64,000 nucleotides of DNA from Sipunculus nudus (GCA_026874595.1 CM049308.1:50332124-50396123), one strand, 5' to 3'; numbered from the stretch's first letter, positions 34,138 through 48,147 are shown. Numbers and translations are program-made. Notes: generated from the letters alone by a model not told the origin.

Positions 34138-37100
34138 GTCTATTAAAAGCAAGTTTCGGGAATCGGTGGATGTAGTGTGATACAGTGCTGTTGTAGAGGG
34201 TACAATTGTTTAAAATCTTGCTATTTAGGTGATAAGCATGTGACCACTGTGTATCACCTGTAAACCTAGTCACCTCCTGTCACGTGGAACCTGGTCCGTG
34301 TTGCCCACGGCTTCCTCAGTAGCATGATCAGGGCTGAGGTTAATTAATGGTACCTTGAACAACATTCCACAAAACATTTATGTGGTAAAACATACAGAAC
34401 CTAAAAATTATGGAATGCAGACTACCATATCAAGAAAAGCGAAAATGTCTGAATGGTCCAAAACGGTATCACAAACACACACACACGTGCCCAAGCACAG
34501 ACACATGCGCAAAGAAACCTATCTTGTAGGGATCTTTCCTCTGAAGTATTTCTGTTAGCACGTGAGGGGTTTAGAAGGGTATTTTTTTACCCTACAGGTA
34601 AAAGAAACCAACTTCCCCACATTACATATTTATTTACACAGAACCCCATAGGGATATTTTAACACAAATACCGCACTACCCATCAATTTACACAGAACCC
34701 TACACTAATATACCGCCACAATACTCCACAAATGGAATACACTACCCCATATCACGTACTTGTTTACTAATAACCCCATAGGACTATTTTGAGACCATCC
34801 GACAGGGAATTTTGACATTTAGTACCCCACATTACGTATCAATTTAAATTAGGCCGTTGAATTAGGCATTTTTCAGACGCATACTGGTATCTCTGTCTAG
34901 TTCAGTCTAATAAAACCAAAACAAAGACATTGTAGCCCTATTACTTAATCCTGCCAAATACAAAGGCCATGTATCGTATGCATGGAAAGAATAACACTTG
35001 GATTCACATCTCCGCACTGACATCGTTCTGTGTACAGCGAAAACAGAACATGCATACATTTCCTATACTCGTACCAGACCATGAAAATATCTAAACCTGT
35101 CACATCAAGACCGCCATGCAATAAAAATACTTGGTACCAAATCTTCCCACCAGATGTCGGCGTTACTAGTAAACCCCTCACTCCCAGAAACAGGAATGGG
35201 ACTCGGGTGATGACATAATGCAATCTTTAATCCAAATCAAATCAGTGACTTTTTATGCTTTATGGAAAAAAAATAAAGGAACTGAATAACAAACAAATAG
35301 TACATTAGATAACAACAGAAAACATGTTTTTGATAGGCATTTAGGCTTAATGTAAAGGTCTAACACTGTTACTTCCGAGAATTAATTAATATCATGCTTC
35401 GAAAATAAGAAAAGATTTGTGTACTGTGATGCATATCTGTTGGGACTTTTATAAAACCATTGTTATAAAATTGTTTAAAATTTAAATTTAGGTGCTGGGA
35501 GGAAATGTAGGTGGCACCACCACGATTGGTAGGCTAACCGTCTTCACGAAGAATCCTGGCTAAAATTGCCCAGCCGTCTTTTCAACGATATATTTTCATG
35601 GAACAACTGAAGAAATTTGGTGAGCATTCGATGATATACATACATGTATATGTATATGGGTTTTACATATTACGTATGGGAATAGTTAATTAAAGATGAG
35701 AGACGAACGGCCAGACGCCGTAACATTTAAAGTGATCAGCGTTTACAAAAAATGTCCAAATATTGTAAACAAATATATGGCGGAGCATGCAGAGACGTGG
35801 CGACAACATTACATCCCCGCGTCTGTAGTTAAAAATAAGGCATAATGCATTAAATGGTGGTAGTGTTCACATTACATGGAGGAAGCCATATTCTGGAGAA
35901 CGCCTACCTTAGATAACTCCTGCACGAAAAAAAAATGTTTTCAAATCTGGTATGATGACCAACGGCGAAACTTCATGTTATACTCCGAAACATAAATTAA
36001 TGTTTTATATTTCATATATCATGTATTTTAATTTTTTTAATATAATAATATTTTAAAATTAGGTATCAGAAGTAATATTAAACGGATGCCAATCAAAAAA
36101 GGAATACACCTTCTCGAGAGGTTCTCACCAACAATAAACGTCAAGCATGTGTAAGTGGTTATTCACATCCAGGATTAGCTGTGTCTCATATGACTTTATA
36201 AAATGTAATGTCTGCATCAGTATCATTAGATATTTTGATGATTATACCAGCGTGCAAATGCATAAGCTACATGAGAGTACACATTGAAGATTACTAAGCA
36301 AAAGCCAGCATGTTAACTCACCTGGAAATCTTGTTAAAATTAGGTTCCGTCTATGTTCAAAGACAATGCACCCGAGTCATGTTTAAGAGACAGCGAAGTT
36401 GGTGTGAATTCCACCTGCTTGTGCATCCGCAGAAAGCCTAGATAAAAAATTTTTTTTAAAAAGATTTTAAAGGTAAAATTCAGGGGAAATTAAGACTTGT
36501 GTATCAAAATTTAGTGCCTTGAACAACACATTTTCAAGTATTACCTTTTATCACCACAGGTCGTGGTCTTAGTTATATAAGCTGTCGCACGTTAGCTGGA
36601 AATTTTATGCCTATTACATAATGAAAAAGGGAATGGAAAACGAATAGTTTCGAGCAGAACTTTACACGACGTTTAATTTTACTTAATTACCTACATTTGA
36701 TTTGACAGACAGCAATGCACTTGTGTTAATTTGTGTCATGTAGATATTTAAAGTTAACGTCACTGATTGCCAGATGCGTCCTAATCACATTAATTTGACC
36801 ACCGAATGTTCTGTTCTCTCTTGGAAAATCTCACTCCATTGTGAATGGGATGATGGACCAGTCGTACCAGATCTCCTTCGTTTCGACCGCTGCTTTGTAT
36901 AGCAGGATCTGCTTGGTTCCAACACCAGGGCTTGCATAAAGCAAACAATTGTAATCAGACCAGTCAGATCGTGGTATCGCATTGTGCATCCAGCGCTATT
37001 TTTAAACATGTAAACACAGTAATATGCAAGCATGTAAAGTGAAATGCATCATTCAACTGGGTTCCTCCATGTACTGCCATGGCATAAACGCTTCAGCTCA

Positions 37101-37200
37101 CTAGACTCTTTGAAGATATGAGCGGAGTCAGAAAATGAATTTGGACTTTATACAGAAGTAAATTCTTTATCTAATCAGGAACTTACATTCATTGTATCGG
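34136..37200. other. Intergenic, no gene seen
   Basis: The region is AT-rich. Weakly repeated phrases such as taccccacattacgtatc and gaaccccatagggatatttt recur at 34610-34850. A single ggtggcaccacc at 35508 suggests a decayed family B fragment. No open frame here resembles a known protein on either strand. Confidence 0.5.
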
Positions 37201-39700
37201 CCAAAACGAAGTTTTGCGGATACTATGTTTTTGACCGGGTTCTGCCGCCGCGTTCGTTTCCGGAGAACTCCTACGAGACTACTGAACAAATTTTTCCGAA
37301 ACTTACACAAATTATCGGGTCACATGTGAACTGGTGCCTAACCAAGTGGCCTTGACCTCTGACCTTTCTTCTCTGCCCAGCGTCCGTTTGTGCGTCTGTT
37401 TCCACACATAAACCCACATATCTCGGGAACCGTTTGACCGATCAGGAAATTTTTTTTTTACACAAATGTAGCCCTTGGATAGCTTTATAATATACACAAA
37501 AAAGGTGGCGCCATCTGCAGCCATTTTTGCACAGCGTCCATCTGTTTGTCTGCCTTGGGTTAAAATCACTCATATCTCTGCAGTGGTTTGACTAATTCAC
37601 CTAAAATTCGGCATGCGTATACATCCTAGATAGCTTTCTTGATTTTATGACAGGTGGCGCCACCTACATTCACGTTAACGCTGCAGACATCCAAGCTCAT
37701 ATCTCGGGAACCATCTGACTAATCAGGAAAAAAATTTTTACACAAATGTAGCCCTTGGATAGTTTTATAACATACACAAAAGAAGGTGGCGCCTCCTGCA
37801 GCCATTTTTGCACAGCGTCCATCTGTTTGTCTGCTTTGGGTTAAAATAACTCATATCTCTGCAGTGGTTTGACTAATTCACCTAAAATTCGGCATGCGTG
37901 TACATCCTAGATAGCTTTCTTGATTTTATGACAGGTGGCGCCACCTATATTCAAGTTAACGCTGCAGACATCCAAGCTCATATCTCTGGAACCGTTTGAC
38001 CAATCAGGAAAAAAATTTTACAAGAATGTAGCCCTTGGATAGTTTTATAACATACACAAAAATGGTGGCGCCACCTGCAGCCATTTTTGCACAGTGTCCA
38101 TCTGTTTGTCTGCCTTGGGTTAAAATCACTCATATCTCTGCAGTGGTTTGACCAAATTACCTGAAATTTGGCATGCGTATACATCCCGCATAGCTTTCTT
38201 GATTTTATGACAGGTGGCGCCACCTACATTCACGTTCACGCTGTAGACATCCATGCTTATATCTCCGGACTCGTTCGACCAATCAGTAAAAATTTTTTAC
38301 ACAAATGTAGCCCTTGGATAGTTTTATAACATACACAAAAAAAGGTGGCGCCTCCTGCAGCCATTTTTGCACAGCGTCCATCTGTTTGTCTGCTTTGGGT
38401 TAAAATAACTCATATCTCTGCAGTGGTTTGACTAATTCACCTAAAATTCGGCATGCGTGTACATCCTAGATAGCTTTCTTGATTTTATGACAGGTGGCGC
38501 CACCTATATTCAAGTTAACGCTGCAGACATCCAAGCTCATATCTCTGGAACCGTTTGACCAATCAGGAAAAAAATTTTACAAGAATGTAGCCCTTGGATA
38601 GTTTTATAACATACACAAAAATGGTGGCGCCACCTGCAGCCATTTTTGCACAGTGTCCATCTGTTTGTCTGCCTTGGGTTAAAATCACTCATATCTCTGC
38701 AGTGGTTTGACCAAATTACCTGAAATTTGGCATGCGTATACATCCTAGATAGCTTTCTTGATTTTATGACAGGTGGCGCCACCTACATTCACGTTAACGC
38801 TGCAGACATCCAAGCTCATATCTCGGGAACCATCTGACTAATCAGGAAAAAAATTTTTACACAAATGTAGCTATTGGATAGTTTTATAACATACACAAAA
38901 AAAGGTGGCGCCTCCTGCAGCCATTTTTGCACAGCGTCCATCTGTTTGTCTGCTTTGGGTTAAAATAACTCATATCTCTGCAGTGGTTTGACTAATTCAC
39001 CTAAAATTCGGCATGCGTGTACATCCTAGATAGCTTTCTTGATTTTATGACAGGTGGCGCCACCTATATTCAAGTTAACGCTGCAGACATCCAAGCTCAT
39101 ATCTCTGGAACCGTTTGACCAATCAGGAAAAAATTTTTACAAGAATGTAGCCCTTGGATAGTTTTATAACATACACAAAAATGGTGGCGCCACCTGCAGC
39201 CATTTTTGCACAGTGTCCATCTGTTTGTCTGCCTTGGGTTAAAATCACTCATATCTCTGCAGTGGTTTGACCAAATTACCTGAAATTTGGCATGCGTATA
39301 CATCCCGCATAGCTTTCTTGATTTTATGACAGGTGGCGCCACCTACATTCACGTTCACGCTGTAGACATCCATGCTTATATCTCCGGACTCGTTCGACCA
39401 ATCAGGAAAAATTTTTTACACAAATGTAGCCCTTGGGTAGCTTCATAACATACACAAAAAATGGTGGCGCCACCTGCAGCCATTTTTGCACAGCGTCCAT
39501 CTGTTTGTACTTTGGGTTAAAATCACTCATATCTCTGCAGTGGTTTGACCAAATTACCTGTAATTCGGAATGCGTATATACATCCTGGATAGTTTCTCGT
39601 TCAAATAACAGGTGGCGCCACCTAAAATCATGTTTATGTGGCAGAGATCCATTGTAATATGTAACACATGTAATTCTATTTCCCCTGCCACTCAAACCAT
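37200..39700 (+). repeat. Higher-order tandem array, about 280-bp monomer in 560-bp dimers
   Basis: Eight monomers of about 280 bases share catatctcggaaccgtttg-like phrases, cacagcgtccatctgtttgt and ggcatgcgtatacatcc. Two monomer types alternate: one has GGTGGCGCCTCC and gctttgggttaaaataact, the other GGTGGCGCCACC and gccttgggttaaaatcact. The identical 81-codon frames on the minus strand at 37978, 38537 and 39097 (spacing 559-560) reflect the dimer period. The left edge at 37350 matches family B at 18507, so the array probably grew from a family B element. Confidence 0.92.
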
Positions 39701-40129
39701 GCCTACTCTGATTTTGGCGGATACACGTAGTCGCTTGTCGACTACCCGTATTCTAGTTGTAACATAATTTCATGGCGAGCGCCCAGGTGACAAACCAGCT
39801 AAATAAAAGAATAGTATTCGGTTATGCAGGGTGTATTCAAATTGTCAAGACTTTTGATCATGAGGAAACTTAAAGAGATGTTCCTGTCTGATTTAATGTT
39901 AAAACGTTATTTAGCTATTGACACGTCTACATAAAATTATTTTAACTCAACCAACTGAAATTGCGCATGCGGGAAAACAATTTTAGAAGCTTTGGATGTC
40001 AGTGATATACATGTAGGAGATATATCAGTCCATACGGTGAGGCCATAATCTATAAGATTTTTAAGAATAAGACTTATTGTGCTAACTCTGAATCAAGGAT
40101 TTGTTTTTTCATTTATTATCATGAGGAAA
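39701..40129. other. Intergenic, no gene seen
   Basis: This short stretch separates two repeat blocks. It contains no recognisable gene or repeat. Confidence 0.5.
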
Positions 40130-42290
40130 AACAGGTGGCCCATGAGCCATGACGCTCATCTGAATTTGAAATTCAGGTGATGCATGTATTAATTATTAAT
40201 GCTATGATCCGGTGAAAAATATGTGTTAAGGAACCTAGAAAAATGGATAAAATGACTTTCAGTGTGCTCAAAATTAAGCGTTTTTTCCATTGACCATTGA
40301 AAATAGGATACGGCGACCTTATCTAGGGTTTCCAAGATTTCACCAAGAACTCCCTAGATGCTAAGGTCTTATTCCAACTGCTCATTTTTGTCCATCTAAC
40401 TTTTCTGGTGCTAAATACTCACAAAATATTGGTCACAGTGACCTTATTTATTGTTTCTTAGAAGATTTCACAGGGCCCTTACAGGGCTCTCCCTAATGTT
40501 CATTAAATTAGATGTTTCTAGGTCCAACTGCACCATTTGTGCCCATCTGACATATAGGATGCTAAAAACATCAGCGACCTTATTTTTTCCACAGATACAT
40601 TTTTATCAAATTTCTAGATCCAACATTTAAGATTCTGAACACGTTTGACTTTTTGGGTGCTCAAAATTAGGTTTTCCTCTTGTGCCTCACAGAATAATGG
40701 GCATCATGGTGTTAAGGAAGGTTTGCCCAAAACCTTTAATTTTAAGTTGGAAGGTTCTAGGTCCAACCATAATGATTTGTGCTTATCTGACTTCCACAGC
40801 ACTAAAATCATGTTTTTTTTCCTATTGCTTATAGAATATATGTCACAGTGACCTAATTTCAAGATTCAATGGAGACATGCCAAGGACCCCCCTGGATTTT
40901 ACAGGAGAAGGTTCTGGGTCCAACAGTTAAGTTTTGTGCCATGACCAACTGTCTGGGCGCTCAGAATCATGTGTTTGGCCAATAGTTCATAGAATATAGT
41001 TCACCATGACCTAATTTCAGGTCTCCATGGAGACCTGTCCAAGATTTGGATGATATGTTAAAAAGATTTCAAGGAAGATGGATAGAATTTGTACCCTGTT
41101 TGGGAGATCAAAATAAAGTTTTTGATCCATAGCTCGCAGTATAAAGGTCACCATGACCTAGTTTCAGGTTTCCAAGGCATTTTGCCCAGAACCTCCCTGG
41201 ATGTTGTGATAGAAGATTCTAGGCCAACAAATGCGATTTGTTCCCATTTTACATTCTGGGTGCTCAAATGACATCTTTTTCCTATAGCTCACAGAATAAA
41301 GGTCACAGTGACCTAATTTAATGTTTCCATGGGTATTTGCTGAGGAACTCCCTGAATATTACATTAGAAGATTCTAGGCCTGAAGGATACAATTTGTTCC
41401 TTGCCTGTCTGGTTATCAAAATTATGTTTTCGGTCGCAAAATACAGGTCAAAATTGCTTAATTTTAGGTTTCATAGGAGATTTGCCTAGAACCTCCCAAG
41501 ATGTCGCAATAGAAGATTCTAAGCCTAACAGATACAATTTGTGCCCATCTGACATTCAGGGCGCTCATATGACATTAGATTATAGGCAGTTCATAGGCCA
41601 CCATGACCTTATTTCAAGTTTCCAAAATTTTTCTATAGGTCGCAGAAAATAGATCACTGTGACCTAGTTTCCTGTTTCAAAGGAGAAACAGAAGATTAGA
41701 TGATTCTTGGCCTAACAGATACAATATGTGCCCCATCTGACTGTCTGGATGATCAAAATCATGTTTCCGGCCAGTAGGTTTCATAATATATGTCGACCTG
41801 ACCTAATTTCAGGTCTCCTAGGAGATTTCCCCAGAACCTCTCTGGATGTTGCGTTAGAAGATTTTAAACCTAACAGATACGATTTGTACTCATGTGACAT
41901 TCAGGGTGCTCATATGACATTGCAGAATATAGGCCACCATGACCTCATTTCAAGTTTCCAATAACATTTGCCCAGGACCTCCCTGAATGTTACAGTAGGC
42001 GATTCTGGGCCTAATAGATACAATTTGTGCTCCTTCCGACTGTATGGGTAGTCGAAATCATGGTTTCGGCCCATAGGTCGCAAAATATAGATCACCATGA
42101 CCTAATTTCAGGTTTACAATGAGATTTGCCATGGACCTCCTTGGCTGTACAGTTAGAGTTTTCTATGTCTAACGGCGGTAACGATTTGTGCCCTGTTAAC
42201 GGCCGGACGGCCGCCGGACAAAGGGTGATCGCTATAGCTCAGTTGGCTTACAGTCAGATGAGCTAAAAAAAATATTCGTACCCGGAGGCT
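40130..42290 (-). repeat. Dispersed repeat family A, inverted copy with about 150-bp internal units
   Basis: About ten degenerate units contain caccatgacctaatttcagg, acctccctggatgtt and agaagattctaggcctaaca. Their reverse complement matches the units at 12360-13090 and 15360-15800. The right end gctatagctcagttggctta then cagtcagatgagct is the inverse of the family A start. The left end cccatgagccatgacgctca is the inverse of the family A terminus. So the copy is complete and lies on the minus strand relative to the intronic copies. Confidence 0.85.
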
Positions 42291-42299
42291 TCACTTGTT

Positions 42300-44390
42300 T
42301 TCAGATAAACGAAAAACATACGTTACATCTATAATCTCATTTGCTCTTGGTAGAATAAATAGATAAGCTGACAATAATTCTCAACAAAATGACAACAAAA
42401 TGATGTTTCTTACTTATTCTGCACTTCGTTTTCTTGGTAAGAATAACAGGAATCCTTTTTATCTCCGGAGTTTGTAAACATTCTAAAATGCTAAAGTGTC
42501 CATTTTCTTATCCACGGGCAAAATCCTTTTTGCCTGACTGATGGCCAATGATACAAAAATGTTGTCCCGCAAAAGATCGCTTCTGTTGGTTATATCTCAT
42601 GTCAAGGCAAGGCCACCTTAGGAAAAAGAATCTGAAAAAGTAACCAGAGAACCGTTTTCAGATCAATCTCTGTCCCCAGCTGCCGGCTCAACTATCCGTC
42701 AGTGTTACAGTGTCACAGACTGAATGATCTCTAGCCAAAAGCAGACCAGCGCAAAATTTGTAAACTGAAGCTGTTGATCTTTCCCCTTCATCTTTAATTC
42801 CCATTTGATTTAGCTCACTCACAGAATTTCAAGAAACTTATCACCTTATGCACATTTGGAATTTTTATTTACAAGCGAACTTCAGAATGATCGAGGTTAA
42901 GACTGACTGGAGCACAAATGCTTTGCTAACTGGTTCAACATGGATGGACCATAACCAATTGGATGAGAAACCGAGCTCGGTTGATGAATGTCAGGAATCC
43001 AAAGTAGTTAGAGGTCACCTGGCACCCCGAGTATTTGCTTATGGTCCGCAGTTCAACATTGGTAACGCGTGGTTCAATGCGTCTGATACAAGAAAACTGC
43101 AAAGAACAGAACTCTGACTTGTACAGAGTCTTCATATATACCTAACCAAGGGTTTTGATACTGTCTATATAGAGGCACTTGGTATATTTCTTGGAAAAAT
43201 CGTGTGCTCCGGAAATATTGGTGCTCCGGGAAATTGTAAAACCGATTCACGACAATATGACTGGCCTGGTTCTTTCTAATAAGAGGCATCCAAGGTGTTA
43301 GAAATCTCAAATGAAGAGGTGCAAGGGTTTGTTTTGGCCTCAGTTAGCGCCATATCGACAGTCTGACATTACGACCAGATTACTGGCTGTCAGAGTGCCT
43401 TTACATCTAGGTCTGAGAAACGCATTATAAGGCCCGACGAGGATGCAAATATTTTCCTCATTTCAGTAAACGCCTCATGGCCTACAGGCACACTGTCAAT
43501 TGACATAAACCATACTAATCGTTAGCATTTTTAGCGTACTTTCTAACAACGCCCAACATGAACGAGAAAAGTTCCGTTCTAACTCAGCATATTGGTTAAC
43601 CCCTCCGCATGTTTGTTGAATTTCTGACCGAATGAATACAGGCATGGTTTGCACGGGTTACTGGGTGCAGCCAACTTGTACGCGGTAGAGGAAATGACTC
43701 GTTACCATAGAGACGGGGTTTCAGTTTTGGTTGTGAGTTCACATGTATTCTCTTGCGTTAATGCATCATTTGTAGCATAATGTTAAGATTCTTGGCTGTT
43801 TACCACAATATGAATGCAACATGATGTTAGACCACTGAGATGCATTTCTCGATAATGCTTGTATCACGACTCAAGTAGGCTTACCTACTTATGCCAACTG
43901 AGTTGGGTTGTCACAGCTAGGCCTCAGTGCTCTCTAACATATTTTTCACCACTGTACAAATAACGATTTACTGTGCAACCTACGCCCCCGCCTCCAGCGC
44001 CCCCCCCCCCCCCCCCAATATATGAAAAGAACAAGGACTTTATATATGAGTTATCTGCGTACGACTATCCCTGATGGGTCTCAGAGAGTCAGGTCTAAAC
44101 ACGCCTAACATTCTGCCCTCACCATCGGCCTCAACAAGACAGGTTCTGTTCCGCCCTGCCACGCTAGGTGCAGCCTGCCAGTCCCCCGTCTTCATTGAAG
44201 GAACAGGACTGATAGTAAACAGTTTTTTTATATCTTAATTGACGGTGTCATCGCCCGCTACAGGTCTCTTGATACGGGGGTCAGTGCACGGATTGGCAAG
44301 ACTGGCAAAGCTCCCAGCAGACTTCGAACAGTGAACTCTCTACCAAATTAAAAGTGTACAAGGCAGTTGATGTGGGTGTGAGAACTTGAC
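42300..44390. other. Unassigned intergenic region with complex sequence
   Basis: The sequence has balanced composition and no evident repeats at 42700-43900. A POU octamer ATGCAAAT lies at 43443-43450. The open frame at 42848-43117 (+) is not recognised and lacks supporting splice or promoter signals. A C tract lies at about 44001-44016. This could hold conserved noncoding DNA. Confidence 0.4.
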
Positions 44391-45180
44391 ATTACTGGAA
44401 CGCTTCCATGCAGATGGAGATCAAACTGGTTGCGGGTACAGGATTACAAACCTTTAAGATTTGGACAGGGCTGAAGTAACAAACATCCATGCAATGATAA
44501 TAAAAGCTCAGCTTTGCTGGCATAAGTAGAATCAAGAAGGTTACATAAAATTCGACATTCGACATGGCCAGACCCGGAGTTGCAACTCCTTTCATGTAAC
44601 CTCCTTGGTAGAAGGGTTTTGCAGTTGCAAAATAAAAAAAACCTATATTTCTCCCGAATGGGCCCTTATCTCCAATTTGCAGTACATCAAACGTTATAGG
44701 GGTCAAAATAATCCTAGAACCACGCAAATGTGACCATGAAAATCAAGATCAAGAACACCAGTTCTCTTCCTAGAGCTTGATGGAAACCGCCTGTTTGTCA
44801 AATTTGAGGCCAAAATACGTAATTGTCGTAATACTTGAAAAATTAATGGGTTAAAAAATTACATTTTGGCAGATTGACCTTGGAGATCAGGGTCAAGGTT
44901 ACCATTTTACAAACTCGTCAGAGAACATAGAAGAAACTACTGGTGTGTATAATTTGAGGAAAATAATCTTCAGTACATCGAAAGATATGGGGGTTACAAT
45001 AATCCTAGAATTACGCAAATTTGACCATGAAGGCCAAAATCAAGGTCACCAAATTGCGTGCACTTTTGAGGGAAAATATGCAATACTTCATAGGTTATAG
45101 TATGACAGGAAATCCTAACGACTTTAGACTATAATTGGGCTTATCTGAACATCAGGGAAGTTCAAGACCAGAGCTCTTAG
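44390..45180. repeat. Degenerate direct repeat, about 291 bp apart
   Basis: The phrase cagtacatc, followed by ataatcctaga and acgcaaattgaccatga-like words, occurs at 44680 and 44971. Words such as aaggtcacc resemble family A/B internal units, so this is probably a decayed dispersed element. Confidence 0.55.
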
Positions 45181-45676
45181 TCCATATATACAGATCCATG
45201 CACAAGAGACAGTGACACTGAAACCATCGTCGGCACGACAGACAACCAAGAAGGAGAAAGGAAAAGTGATTGGGATTTCCGGGTTAGCTGGCTCAATGCC
45301 CATGCTTCAGTACAGACGTAACTTGGTAAAATGGTTTTTCTATGGGCTGTGATTCCTGTATGTTAAACAGGGACGTTGGGCTCCGATATGGGTGAGATAT
45401 TCCTGGTTTGTTTCAACCAAGGGGTCCATTGATCAATTTCAATGAACAAGAGTCGACATTCATAATTTAGTTTTGGATGCTACTTGGAGTTACTGGCGCT
45501 GAAGACGTGTAAGGCACGCCTAAGTGATCAGAACACGGGGTTTAAATTCTGAATAATCACTTTCCAAGATCGATGGTTTAATAAAGCGTAGCAGATGCTC
45601 AATTTGGCTTCCACTATAAAATTTATATTCAAATCCAAGACCTCGCCTCTCTGGGCTTCGACTCTTGGGGGCAACA

Positions 45677-45759
<83 letters not shown>

Positions 45760-46354
45760 ATGGCCCCGTAGAGTCAGCTCTTGGTCAATATACCCAAAGG
45801 ACACGTGGCATTTGCTTGGGCATTTGGCTTCTATGCTTAACATCTTCGGGTCCGTTAACTTGCAGGGAATGCGGAGCAATCACTGAGGTACGGGGGTGGG
45901 GGGGGGGGGGGGGGTCAATATCGAATGCCCTGACACAAACGACTGAGGAGGGTTTAAAATGAGTGATAGGGTCTACTTTGAGTTCTAAGGGAACTGACAA
46001 CAGTCATGCCGAAAACTGTACAGACAGCTATGGCTGTCCTTTGAGTGATTTAGCTGTGAATAACTGGAAATGTCATTATCATTGGGTTTTTTTTTTGGAT
46101 GATTTATTAAGACTAAAGAAATCATATAAATTAACAAATAATGAGTACGGTGATAATCAGCGTTTCTTGCGACAACATTATTAATCATAGAAGCCATGGG
46201 TGACATCCTTGTAGAATTTCAGGTTCTGTCTTGAGATTTACAAGTATGTTTTTGCATTGTCATTTTCCCACGTCAGATGTCATTACAATTAAAAAAAACT
46301 TATCTGGTCTCTTCATCGAAATTGTCAATGAAGTTTATCGACACGACTGGCTAT
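45181..46354. repeat. Intergenic with long (TA)n and G17 tracts
   Basis: A pure (TA)n tract covers 45679-45757 and a G run 45898-45914. Long Ile-Tyr frames across the (TA)n are artefacts. I see no gene in the remaining sequence. Confidence 0.7.
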
Positions 46355-46535
46355 ATGTCACTCTGACTCTCTATTTCTTAAGGGTAAAACGTCCGCTATA
46401 CACCAACATATGTCACTCTGACTCTTTATTTCTTCAGGGTAAAACGTCCGCTATACCCTAACACATGTCACTCTGACGATCTCTATTTCTTCAGGGTAAA
46501 ACGTCCGCTGTACCCCAACACATGTCACTCTTAGT
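46355..46535 (+). repeat. 55-bp tandem repeat, about 3.3 copies
   Basis: The phrase atgtcactctgac begins at 46355, 46410, 46465 and 46522. Each unit also contains atttcttcagggtaaaacgt, which includes an acceptor-like tttcttcag. The array ends about 45 bases before the candidate start codon at 46583. Confidence 0.9.
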
Positions 46536-46582
46536 CATTTGTATATTTCTATTGTTGTATATTTAAGTCTAAGAAAACATGA

Positions 46583-46625
46583 ATGGGCCTTGTACTGCTC
46601 GTCACCGCCTTGACATTAACAGTAG
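46583..46625 (+). CDS. Candidate signal-peptide first exon (weak)
   Basis: The frame starting at the ATG at 46583 reads MGLVLLVTALTLTV and then one base of a Gly codon before a good donor, gtacgt at 46626. The hydrophobic run is typical of a secretory signal peptide and the exon would exit in phase 1, as many signal-peptide exons do. An upstream out-of-frame ATG lies at 46579. I cannot identify the downstream exons with certainty, and a 14-codon match to this pattern can arise by chance. Confidence 0.25.
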
Positions 46626-48147
46626 GTACGTATTTGAATAGCAGCGACAGTGCTTTATGTACTTTTCCCGTTTATCCCATTTTTCTTAGTTGGGTGTTTT
46701 TAATAGTTAAAATCTGCTTTTTTTGGTGAGTTAACAAAACATTTGCACGGTGGCTGATTTTCTTTCGTGATTTCGAAATACAAATGTATTACTGGCCTCG
46801 TTTGTGTTGTATCAAACGTTGGTGCTGCACTGGAAAATGGCAAAACAGGACCAAAAGGGAGCTGTTAACAGAAAGAGAGAAATTCATGGTAACCTGTCTT
46901 CGAGAAGATTTTTTTTACTTCACTGATAAAAATAAATTATGATTTAGCTCTGTTGGCTATGTAAGAAAGCTGGCCTCTAGTGATGCTCCTTTGTCCATGC
47001 ACAGTATGTCCGTCTGGCTGCCCGTCCGGGGGTTAACAAGGCACAAATCGAAACCGTTAAAACGATAGAACATAAAACTTAAAATCTAGGGAGGGTCTCT
47101 TGTTGAGAATTACAGAATATTCTACAACTATATCAGTGTGATGCATAAGAGGCACAAACCGTAATATTTATAGTCTAGACCTGGGATATAAACAGACTTT
47201 AAATGTGGACAGGTTCTTGTGAACCTTATAAACGCCTTATGATAGGTTATAGTGACCTGTATAACATTTATGCATGTGCTATGTCCTTCAGTGCTGTACG
47301 AGTATTATTTCGAGATATTTAAATACTATTTTGAGATTTCATAATTATTTCTCAGGATCTAGACATTTAAAAATACCCCGGGTGTCCTAAATTCAATCAT
47401 GTATGAAACATGACACTGTAATTTGTTTTAAATTTAAGTTTCAGGCATTTAGAAACCAACCAAATGAAATGGAAATGGAATTTTGTCCCTATATATGAAA
47501 TCATTATATAGTCTGCCTATTACATAGGAAGAAATATATACAGACCCATAAATATTTCTATAATCCGCTCTATCTGAAAATGAAATGTGGACATGGAAAG
47601 ATGCATATATGTCCTTTACAACTAGATACTGAAAACAGACCCCGCTTAATGTTAGGAGACAGTTGATGTAGCGTGTATTCCTCTGCAATATTTCATTATA
47701 TATAATTTATCGACACAAAATGTCAACGTGATTTGGTTACAGCGTGTATAAGATTTACGGAGTTGGGACAAAATCTGTTTCTGACTTAAGCCGAAGAAAA
47801 TCAATGTTGTTGATTGCCAAAGAAAGCTAGAGTGGTTTAGGTTTTGTGTAATCCATTAGTGTAATTAAATATGAAAGAAGACACCTTTACCAGTCTGATG
47901 GAGACCTGCTCCAACAAAAGTATATACAATCATGTTTGTCCTTGTAGGCCTTTGTATGAGTCAACATGTTTATCAAAGACTTCTGTGATACAGTGTACGA
48001 CAATCATAAAAAATCATAAACTGCTAAAGGACATGATAACCCCATACACAACATGCAGAGCTTCATAGGTGATGGAAAACGCATGAATTGTGTTTGTATA
48101 TGATGTAACATTTATATGGTACTGGTAAATTTAAAAGAATGTTATAG

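Noticed and set aside
37978-39342. Three nearly identical 81-codon minus-strand frames
   Set aside because: They are the same part of a 560-bp tandem unit; no protein features, and the frame is a by-product of repetition.
42848-43117. 89-codon plus-strand frame as a gene
   Set aside because: No recognised motif, no splice or polyadenylation support, and the reverse strand is also open over part of the span.
45520-45879. Minus-strand 119-codon frame with Ile-Tyr repeats
   Set aside because: It crosses a (TA)n microsatellite, which reads as Ile-Tyr in any frame. The same applies to frames at 33859-34180, 49691-50002 and 51376-51612.
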